Under the pieces are notes generated by a model that saw nothing but the letters and a program-made list of their open reading frames with translations, was not told where the DNA came from and made no database searches. Made by a program: the position numbers and the translations under genes. Source: Oerskovia enterophila (GTDB lineage: Bacteria > Actinomycetota > Actinomycetes > Actinomycetales > Cellulomonadaceae). Taken from it: 55,703 bases of DNA. The DNA is taken from contig NZ_MAQA01000032.1 of the NCBI RefSeq assembly GCF_001692445.1, positions 1 to 55,703 of the forward strand, in the 5' to 3' direction. Numbering within the stretch: the first letter of the stretch is position 1; each line of letters begins with the position of its first letter. Positions 50,008 through 55,703 of this stretch are shown piece by piece.

Positions 50008-50660
50008 GCGACCCGGTACCCGACACCCGTGACGGTCTCGACGAGCGAGGCGTCCTCGAGCTTGCGGCGCAGCTGCTTGATGGTGAAGCGCACGACGCCC
50101 GTGAACGGGTCGATGTTCTCGTCCCAGACCTTCTCGAGCAGGTGCTCGGCCGACACGGGCCGCCCGTCGGCGCGCAGCAGCTCCTCGAGCACGCCGAACT
50201 CCTTGCGCGACAGGTGCACGAACCTCCCCTCGCGGTAGACCTCGTGCCGGCTCGTGTCGAGGCGCAGGCCCGAGCGTTCGAGCACGGGCGGGGCAGCGGG
50301 GCGCGCCCGCCGGCCGAGGGCCCGTACGCGGGCACTGAGCTCGGCGAACGCGAAGGGCTTGACGAGGTAGTCGTCGGCGCCCAGGTCGAGCCCGTTCACG
50401 CGGTCCAGCACGCCGCCCGAGGCTGTGAGCATGAGGACCCGCGCGTCGCCGCCCGAGGCCACGAGCGCCCGGCACACGTCGTCGCCGTGGACGCCGGGCA
50501 GGTCCCGGTCGAGCACGACGACGTCGTACGCGTTCACGTCGATCCGCGCCAGGGCCTCGTGCCCGTCGAGCGCGACGTCGACCGCCATCGCGAGCCGTCG
50601 CAGCCCCGTCGCGACCGCCTCCGCGATCAGCTCCTCGTCCTCCACCACCAGTACTCGCAC
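50004..50660 (-). CDS. OmpR-family response regulator
   Basis: A 218-residue regulator. The receiver domain has LVVEDEELIAEAV, the phospho-Asp in VVVLDRDLPG, LMLTAS and YLVKPF. The winged helix has HLSRKEFGVLEELLRADGRPVSAEHLLEKVWDENIDPFTGVVRFTIKQLRRKLED and ends in VTGVGYRVA. It starts with GTG at 50658-50660 and overlaps the kinase by 4 nt. Two pairs of 11-bp-spaced direct repeats in the divergent promoter region are likely binding sites, so it probably controls itself and the lipoprotein/ABC operon. Confidence 0.96.
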   Translation of the reverse strand: MRVLVVEDEELIAEAVATGLRRLAMAVDVALDGHEALARIDVNAYDVVVLDRDLPGVHGDDVCRALVASGGDARVLMLTASGGVLDRVNGLDLGADDYLVKPFAFAELSARVRALGRRARPAAPPVLERSGLRLDTSRHEVYREGRFVHLSRKEFGVLEELLRADGRPVSAEHLLEKVWDENIDPFTGVVRFTIKQLRRKLEDASLVETVTGVGYRVA

Positions 50661-50682
50661 CTGAGGAGCATGCCGGTGAGCA

Positions 50683-50726
50683 CTGTGAGATCTCTGTGAG
50701 GGCGTGACTCACGGGGGTCTCACGGG
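50683..50726. promoter_or_regulatory. Predicted response-regulator binding region
   Basis: CTGTGAG at 50683-50689 and 50694-50700 (11-bp step), then CTCACGGG at 50708-50715 and 50719-50726 (also an 11-bp step, in the opposite orientation). This is the geometry of OmpR/PhoB-type tandem sites, within the 144-bp gap between the regulator and lipoprotein starts. Confidence 0.6.
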
Positions 50727-50804
50727 CCGCCCGCTGAACTGTTCGTGCACCCCGTCCCCGAGGCCGTACGGCCCCGGGGACCGACCACGACGTGAGGACG
50801 CACC

Positions 50805-51419
50805 ATGACCATCCACCAGACCCTGGCCCCGACCACGGGGCGCAGCAGAGCCCGCTCGCGTCGCAGCGCGGCGTCGGTCGCGTTCGTCGTCGCGCTCCTG
50901 TCGGTCACGCTCTCGGCGTGCGCGCCCGACGGCGCCCCGGACGTCGCGAGCGCGGGCGGCGGCACGGGCGAGAACAGCCAGGCGAAGGACGGGAAGTCGT
51001 ACGAGGAGATGACCGACGCCGAGCGCGACGACCTGTCCCGCAAGTTCGCGAGCTGCATGCGGGACAACGGCGTGGACATGCCGGACCCGGACTCCTCGGG
51101 CGCCGTCGCCCTCACGACCGAGTCGGGCGCCGACATGGACGAGATGGACAAGGCGTTCGAGGCCTGCAAGGAGTTCCTGCCCAACGGCGGTGAGCCCATG
51201 AAGCCGAGCCCCGAGGACCTCGAGTCGCAGCGCGAGTTCGCGAGGTGCATGCGCGAGAACGGCATCGACATGCCGGACCCCGACCCGAACGGTGGCATGA
51301 CGCAGGCGCTCGAGGTGCCCGACGACGTCGACGCGTTCGACGCGGCGATCGAGGCGTGCAACGGCGAGGGCGGCGCGAGCCTCTCGGTCGGCGGCGCGGT
51401 CCCGGCGGGTGGCGAGTGA
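50805..51419 (+). CDS. Lipoprotein with two Cys-pair repeats
   Basis: A 204-residue predicted lipoprotein: signal sequence with lipobox LSAC (lipid-bearing Cys39). The mature part has two repeats of 64 residues, each with SRKFASCMRDNGVDMPDP / QREFARCMRENGIDMPDP and ending with a Cys in FEACKEF / IEACNGE. Cys84-Cys121 and Cys148-Cys185 have the same spacing (37), so each repeat may hold one disulfide. No enzymatic motif is recognised. It is the first gene of an operon with an adaptor and MacB-like ABC proteins and overlaps the next start (GTGA), so it probably works with that transporter, for example as a periplasmic-side binding or sensing part. Confidence 0.85.
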   Translation: MTIHQTLAPTTGRSRARSRRSAASVAFVVALLSVTLSACAPDGAPDVASAGGGTGENSQAKDGKSYEEMTDAERDDLSRKFASCMRDNGVDMPDPDSSGAVALTTESGADMDEMDKAFEACKEFLPNGGEPMKPSPEDLESQREFARCMRENGIDMPDPDPNGGMTQALEVPDDVDAFDAAIEACNGEGGASLSVGGAVPAGGE

Positions 51420-52588
51420 GCCGCCGGCGGCACGTCGCCCCGGGCGACGGCCCCCGGAGCGCCGAGGTCAACGCACCGGCCGACGCGGCACCGGCGGGCG
51501 CCGCGCCCCGACGGCGGCGTCGCCGCGGGGCGATCGTCGGCGGCGTCGCCGGCGCCGTGGTGATCGGTGCCGGCGCCGTCCTGGTCCTGGGCGGGTTCGG
51601 TCGGGGCGCGGAACCCGACCCGGCCGCGTCCGGGCCCGGTGCGACCGCGACCGTGACGCGCCAGACGCTCGTCGAGCGGAGCACCGTCAAGGGTGTGCTC
51701 GGGTACGGCGAGGCCGTCGTCCAGGGACACCAGGGCGCGGGCGGCGACGGCGGGGGAGGAGGCGGGACCGTGACCTGGCTGCCCGGGGTGGGCGACGTCG
51801 TCGACCGCGGGGGAGTCCTGTTCAAGGTCGACGAGCACCCCACGGTCCTGCTGCTCGGCAGCCTGCCGATGTACCGCGACCTGGGCGTCGACGCCGAGGG
51901 GGACGACGTGCGCCAGCTCGAGGAGAACCTCGCGGCGCTCGGCTACACGGGCTTCACCGTGGACGCGAAGTTCACCGCAGCGACCGCCAAGGCCGTGGAG
52001 AAGTGGCAGAAGGACCGCGGGCTCGAGAAGACGGGGAGCGTCGGCCCGGCGGACGTGCTCGTGGTCCCCGGTCCGGTGCGGGTCGACGCGCTCAAGGTGC
52101 GGGTCGGGGCCCCGGCCGCGGCCGAGATCCTCACGACGACGGGCGTCGACCGGGCGATCTCGGTCGACCTCGACCTCGCCGACCGCGACCTGGCCGTCGA
52201 GGGGGGCGCCGTGAGCGTCGCGCTCCCCGGCGGCGGGTCGGCCGACGGCGTGATCACTGCGGTCGGGAGCCCCAAGATCGTCAAGGACGAGAGCGGCATG
52301 CCCGGGGCCTCCGACACGACCGTGGTCCCCGTGACCGTGACCCTCGCCGACGGGACCGAGGCCGACGCGGGGTCGGTCAAGGTCACGTTCGTCGCCGACG
52401 AACGGCCCGACGTGCTCACCGTGCCCGTCGCAGCGCTCCTCGCGCTCGCCGAGGGCGGGTACGGCGTCGAGGTCGTCGAGGGCGGCTCGACCCGTATCGT
52501 CGCCGTGACCACCGGGCTCTTCGCCGACGGGAACGTCGAGGTCACGGGCGACCTGGCCGAGGGTGACGTCGTCGGGATGCCGTCGTGA
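51416..52588 (+). CDS. Peptidoglycan-binding / HlyD-like adaptor protein
   Basis: A 390-residue membrane-anchored protein. One N-terminal helix (about 40-60, [23 protein letters not shown]) is followed by an HlyD/MacA-like beta region with a Gly-rich loop, an inserted PG_binding_1 domain ([55 protein letters not shown] when read across) and a second beta region with a lipoyl/barrel-like part. In monoderms such proteins connect MacB-type transporters to the wall. The GTG at 51416 overlaps the lipoprotein stop; the ABC gene starts inside its stop (GTGA). Confidence 0.88.
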   Translation: MSRRRHVAPGDGPRSAEVNAPADAAPAGAAPRRRRRRGAIVGGVAGAVVIGAGAVLVLGGFGRGAEPDPAASGPGATATVTRQTLVERSTVKGVLGYGEAVVQGHQGAGGDGGGGGGTVTWLPGVGDVVDRGGVLFKVDEHPTVLLLGSLPMYRDLGVDAEGDDVRQLEENLAALGYTGFTVDAKFTAATAKAVEKWQKDRGLEKTGSVGPADVLVVPGPVRVDALKVRVGAPAAAEILTTTGVDRAISVDLDLADRDLAVEGGAVSVALPGGGSADGVITAVGSPKIVKDESGMPGASDTTVVPVTVTLADGTEADAGSVKVTFVADERPDVLTVPVAALLALAEGGYGVEVVEGGSTRIVAVTTGLFADGNVEVTGDLAEGDVVGMPS

Positions 52589-53445
52589 GCGCCGCGACCG
52601 TCGCGCTCGCGCCGTCCGCGACCGTGCCCGGGCCGGGGACCCCGGAAGGCGGTGGCGGGCCCGTCGTCACGCTGCACCAGGTCTCGCGCGTCTTCCCCGG
52701 GGGCGTCGCCGCGCTCCGGGACGTCCACCTCGACGTCGCGCGCGGCGAGCTCCTCGCGATCGTCGGGCCCTCGGGGTCGGGCAAGTCGACCATGCTCAAC
52801 GTGATCGGCACGCTCGACCGGCCCACCTCGGGGCACGTCATGATCGACGACTTCCTCGTCGAGGACCTCGACGACCGCGAGGTGTCCGCGCTGCGCGCGA
52901 GCCGCATCGGGTTCGTGTTCCAGCACTTCCACCTGGCCGTCGGGGTCTCGGCGCTCGACAACGTGGCCGACGGCCTCCTGTACCGCGGGGTGGGGCGGCG
53001 CGAGCGGCGTCGTCGGGCGGCGGAAGCGCTCGAGCGGGTAGGACTGGGGCACCGGCTGACGCACCGGCCGCACGAGCTGTCGGGCGGGGAGAAGCAGCGG
53101 GTCGCGATCGCCCGCGCGGTCGTCGGCGACCCGCCTCTGCTGCTCGCCGACGAACCCACGGGCGCGCTCGACACGGTCGCCGGGGCCGGCGTCATGGACG
53201 TGCTGCGCGGGCTCAACGCGGCCGGCACGACCGTCGTCATCATCACGCACGACCGCGATCTCGCGGCCTCGCTGCCGCGTCAGGTCGTGATGCGCGACGG
53301 CGCGATCGTCGCGGACGTCTCGGGCCCGGCCCGCGAGGGCCGGGGGACCGTCTTCGACGCGTCGCCGGGAGTCCTCGGCGCGGTGCCGGACGGCGTGGCC
53401 GCAGGCCACCCGACCGACGCGTCGACCGAGGAGGCGTCGTGCTGA
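52585..53445 (+). CDS. ABC transporter ATP-binding protein (MacB/LolD-like)
   Basis: A 286-residue ATPase of the MacB/FtsE/LolD class: Walker [11 protein letters not shown]-loop FVFQHFHL, signature [14 protein letters not shown], Walker [13 protein letters not shown], and H-loop ITHDRD. The N-terminal 25 residues and a C-terminal 60-residue extension are low-complexity. It forms a mechanotransmission-type transporter with the next permease. The GTG at 52585 overlaps the adaptor stop by 4 nt. Confidence 0.96.
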   Translation: MSAATVALAPSATVPGPGTPEGGGGPVVTLHQVSRVFPGGVAALRDVHLDVARGELLAIVGPSGSGKSTMLNVIGTLDRPTSGHVMIDDFLVEDLDDREVSALRASRIGFVFQHFHLAVGVSALDNVADGLLYRGVGRRERRRRAAEALERVGLGHRLTHRPHELSGGEKQRVAIARAVVGDPPLLLADEPTGALDTVAGAGVMDVLRGLNAAGTTVVIITHDRDLAASLPRQVVMRDGAIVADVSGPAREGRGTVFDASPGVLGAVPDGVAAGHPTDASTEEASC

Positions 53446-54638
53446 CCGTGCTGCGCCCGGCCCGGCTCGCAGCCCCCGACGTGCTCCGCGTCGGTGCGAC
53501 CGGTCTGCGCACCCGCCCGCTGCGGGCCGTCCTGTCGGCGCTGGGCATCGCGATCGGCATCGCGGCCATGGTCGCGGTCGTCGGGATCTCGAGCTCCTCG
53601 CGCGCCGAGCTCGACCGGACGCTCGCGACCCTCGGGACCAACCTGCTGCGGGTGGCTCCGGGCACCGACCTGTTCGGGGAGGCGGCCAGCCTCCCGCCCG
53701 AGTCCGTCGAGATGGTGCGCCGGATCGCGCCCGTCGAGACGGCGACGTCGGTCGCGCTGCTCAAGGCCAAGGCGTACCGCACGGACCTGGTCCCGGCCGG
53801 TGAGTCGGGCGGGATCGGGGTGTACGCGACCGACCTCGACCTACTCGAGTCGATCGGGGGGAGCGTGGCCCAGGGCGCGTGGCTCACCGAGGCGACCTCG
53901 CAGTTCCCGGCCGTCGTCCTGGGGCACACGACCGCCGAGCGGCTCGGGATCTCGGCCCCGGACCCGGCCGTCAAGGTCTGGATCGGCGGCGAGTGGTTCA
54001 CGGTCGTCGGGATCCTCGACCCCGTCCCCCTGGCTCCCGAGGTCGACCTCGGGGCCCTCGTCGGGCGCGAGGCCGCGGCGGAGTACCTCGGCTGGGACGA
54101 GCTGCCGACGACGATCTTCACGCGGACCCGGGAGGACGCCGTCGAGCAGGTGCGCAGCGTGCTCGGCCCCACGGCCAACCCGCAAGCGCCCAACGAGGTC
54201 GACGTCTCGCGCCCCTCGGACGCGCTCGCGGCCCAGCAGGCGACGGACGAGGCGTTCACGGGTCTGCTCGTCGGGCTCGGCGCGGTCGCGCTGCTCGTGG
54301 GCGGGATCGGGGTCGCCAACACCATGGTGATCTCGGTGCTCGAACGACGGGCGGAGATCGGGCTGCGCCGCTCGCTCGGGGCGACGCGGGGGCAGATCCG
54401 CGGGCAGTTCCTCGTCGAGTCCCTGGTGCTCTCCCTCATGGGAGGGGCCGCCGGGGTCCTGATCGGCGTCGGCATCACGGCCGGGTACGCCACCTCGCAG
54501 GGGTGGCCGGTCGCCGTGCCGCCCGTCGTCGCGGCCGGAGGGCTCGTCGCGACGCTCGCGATCGGGGCCGTCGCCGGCCTCTACCCCGCGGTGCGGGCGG
54601 CGCGCATGGCGCCGACCGAGGCGCTCGCGGCGGTCTGA
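53439..54638 (+). CDS. ABC transporter permease (MacB-type, FtsX-like)
   Basis: A 399-residue permease with the MacB_PCD/FtsX layout: N-terminal TM helix ([27 protein letters not shown]), a large extracytoplasmic domain (about 55-270), then three C-terminal helices ([37 protein letters not shown]... [21 protein letters not shown]). Such transporters do not pass substrate through the membrane but transmit motion to extracytoplasmic partners, for example peptide or lipoprotein release, or antimicrobial-peptide defence. The GTG at 53439 overlaps the ATPase gene by 7 nt. Confidence 0.95.
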   Translation: MLTVLRPARLAAPDVLRVGATGLRTRPLRAVLSALGIAIGIAAMVAVVGISSSSRAELDRTLATLGTNLLRVAPGTDLFGEAASLPPESVEMVRRIAPVETATSVALLKAKAYRTDLVPAGESGGIGVYATDLDLLESIGGSVAQGAWLTEATSQFPAVVLGHTTAERLGISAPDPAVKVWIGGEWFTVVGILDPVPLAPEVDLGALVGREAAAEYLGWDELPTTIFTRTREDAVEQVRSVLGPTANPQAPNEVDVSRPSDALAAQQATDEAFTGLLVGLGAVALLVGGIGVANTMVISVLERRAEIGLRRSLGATRGQIRGQFLVESLVLSLMGGAAGVLIGVGITAGYATSQGWPVAVPPVVAAGGLVATLAIGAVAGLYPAVRAARMAPTEALAAV

Positions 54639-54645
54639 CCGCGCA

Positions 54646-54680
54646 GGTGGGGTGCCGGGCCTGAGGTCCGGCACCCCACC
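54646..54680 (+). terminator. 13-bp hairpin ending the ABC operon
   Basis: ggtggggtgccgg (54646-54658) and ccggcaccccacc (54668-54680) pair exactly over a 9-nt loop, shortly after the permease stop. Confidence 0.85.
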
Positions 54681-54733
54681 GGCGACAGCCCGGCGGGATG
54701 GGACGCCCGGGCCGGCGCACCGTAGAGGCCGTA

Positions 54734-55681
54734 GTGTCCCGACACATGCTCACGCGACCGGACCGACACCTCACCGTGACCTGGCTGGGCGCGGTGATCC
54801 TCGCCGTCGGGCTTGCTGCGTGCAGCGCGGGGACCGGCGACGAGGCCGCGTCGCCGAGTGCCGAGCCCGCTCCGGCCGTGGCCTCGCCAGGGGCCCCGGC
54901 CGGTGCGGACACCAACCCGTTCCTCGCGGGCGCCCCCGCGGCGGACCCGGACATGCAGTCGGTGCACGCCGCCGACGCGCTCCGGGCGAGCGACCCCGAC
55001 GGGGCCGCCGCGCTCGACGTCATCAGCGAGGTGGGGGCGTCCCTGTGGGTCGGGGACTGGTTCGACCCCGCCGCGGCGCAGGCGCTCGTGCACGACTACG
55101 CGACCGCGGCCCACGCGGCCGGACGCACGGGCGTCGTCACGATCTACGCGATCCCGGCCCGGGACTGCGGCTCGTTCTCCGACGGCGGCCTCACGCCCGA
55201 GGAGTACCGGGCCGGGCTGCTGCGGCAGGCGACCGCGGCGCTCGCGGACGCCGGCGCGAGCGTCTACCTCGACGCCGGGAACTCGGCGTGGATCGACGCG
55301 CCGACCATGGCCGACCGCCTGCGGCAGGCCGGGATCGAGGACGCCCGCGGGTTCGCGACCAACGTCTCGAACTTCCGCACCACGTCCGACGAGCGCGCGT
55401 ACGGCGACCAGCTTGCCGCGCTGCTCGGCACGCACTACGTGGTCGACACGTCGCGCAACGGGCTCGGGCCCCTGGGCGACGGGCCGCTCGACTGGTGCAA
55501 CCCTGCGGGGCGCGCGCTCGGCGAGAAGCCCGCAGCGGTCGACGACGGCAGCGCCCTGGACGCGTACCTCTACGTCAAGGTCCCCGGGGAGTCCGACGGC
55601 GAGTGCGACCGCGGCGACCCGGCCGCCGGTCAGTTCTGGCCCGAGTACGCGATCGGGCTGGTCGAGCGCGCGGGCGGGTAG
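54734..55681 (+). CDS. GH6-like (cellulase-fold) lipoprotein lacking the catalytic-acid segment
   Basis: A 315-residue predicted lipoprotein (LAAC lipobox; Cys30 from the GTG start) with a linker and a glycoside hydrolase family 6-type domain. Visible GH6 features: VVTIYAIPARDCGSFSDGG (Asp144), VYLDAGNSAW (178-186), FATNVSNFRTTSDE, HYVVDTSRNGLGP, DWCNPAGRALGEKP and the end KVPGESDGECD...AAGQFWPEYA (Asp288). Missing is the strand with the E-P-D catalytic acid that should lie between RDCG and YLDAG; only about 27 residues separate them. The GTG at 54734 has AGAGG 5 nt upstream; the ATG at 54746 is the alternative start. It may be inactive or a binding protein. Confidence 0.85.
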   Translation: MSRHMLTRPDRHLTVTWLGAVILAVGLAACSAGTGDEAASPSAEPAPAVASPGAPAGADTNPFLAGAPAADPDMQSVHAADALRASDPDGAAALDVISEVGASLWVGDWFDPAAAQALVHDYATAAHAAGRTGVVTIYAIPARDCGSFSDGGLTPEEYRAGLLRQATAALADAGASVYLDAGNSAWIDAPTMADRLRQAGIEDARGFATNVSNFRTTSDERAYGDQLAALLGTHYVVDTSRNGLGPLGDGPLDWCNPAGRALGEKPAAVDDGSALDAYLYVKVPGESDGECDRGDPAAGQFWPEYAIGLVERAGG

Positions 55682-55703
55682 AGCGGCCGGGGGGACAGCC
55701 GGG

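Noticed and set aside
1-55703. Mobile elements, prophage, CRISPR arrays and tRNA genes
   Set aside because: I saw no transposase/integrase motifs, no regularly spaced repeats with unique spacers and no TTCGA-type tRNA arms in cloverleaf context. A dedicated tRNA and repeat search would settle this.

Overview
The window is very GC-rich DNA with dense genes, many GTG starts, frequent 1-8 nt stop/start overlaps and several apparently leaderless starts. All of this fits an actinobacterial chromosome. A DtxR/IdeR protein with every metal ligand at the DtxR residue numbers, a CspB/DUF3027/DUF2530/XPB-helicase neighbourhood like that of other Actinobacteria, and a GH6 (cellulase-fold) lipoprotein point to Micrococcales, perhaps a Cellulomonas/Oerskovia/Cellulosimicrobium-type organism. 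That placement is an inference. I found no tRNA, rRNA, CRISPR array, transposase, phage gene or integrase; this is core and near-core chromosome, not an island.

Layout. 1-4.2 kb: a cut OmpR-type response regulator, an HTH_42 winged-helix protein, a NYN-domain protein, a class-I glutamine amidotransferase and a Dabb protein. 4.2-8.3 kb: a TPM-domain membrane protein with PspA, divergent from a DUF5701 protein. 8.3-12.5 kb: an XPB-type helicase with its helicase-associated partner. 12.6-14.3 kb: an alpha/beta hydrolase divergent from a TetR regulator, with two near-identical operators between them. 14.7-24.7 kb: a DUF3352 protein, then a rightward run of cold-shock protein, DUF3027, a sacsin/Hsp90-like ATPase and an MFS exporter, then a fatty acid desaturase and a DUF2530 protein on the other strand. 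25.3-31.6 kb: exopolysaccharide priming glycosyltransferase, NCS2 purine permease, mannose-6-phosphate isomerase, and a MarR/MFS pair. 31.7-33.7 kb: serC divergent from dtxR. 33.9-36.1 kb: a c-di-AMP (ydaO-type) riboswitch leading into a secreted NlpC/P60 hydrolase, then a tandem universal stress protein. 36.2-41.8 kb (minus strand): DrrAB-type ABC exporter, AspT-type aminotransferase, ornithine aminotransferase with a DDAH/arginine-dihydrolase-like enzyme. 42-45.4 kb: PadR regulator with a long low-complexity N-terminus, SRPBCC protein, EcsC-like protein, OsmC protein. 45.5-48.6 kb: thyA-folA and a HerA-like ATPase. 48.6-54.6 kb: a two-component system divergent from a lipoprotein, adaptor and MacB-like ABC transporter operon. 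54.7-55.7 kb: a GH6-like lipoprotein that lacks the segment carrying the catalytic acid.

Most interesting points: (1) the GH6-like lipoprotein has an in-frame loss of the E-P-D catalytic-acid segment. (2) The two-component/lipoprotein/ABC cluster has a lipoprotein built of two Cys-pair repeats with identical 37-residue spacing, and its divergent promoter region holds 11-bp-spaced direct repeats. (3) A 10-bp motif TTTCACCCGG (or a one-mismatch form) recurs in the upstream regions of several cell-envelope genes. (4) Three related palindromes lie in the 580-bp region before the exopolysaccharide transferase. (5) A DDAH-like enzyme overlaps ornithine aminotransferase, suggesting an arginine-to-ornithine route. 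(6) A short GC-rich repeat is scattered through intergenic and coding DNA in different frames. (7) The HerA-like and histidine kinase genes converge on a single shared CTAG.
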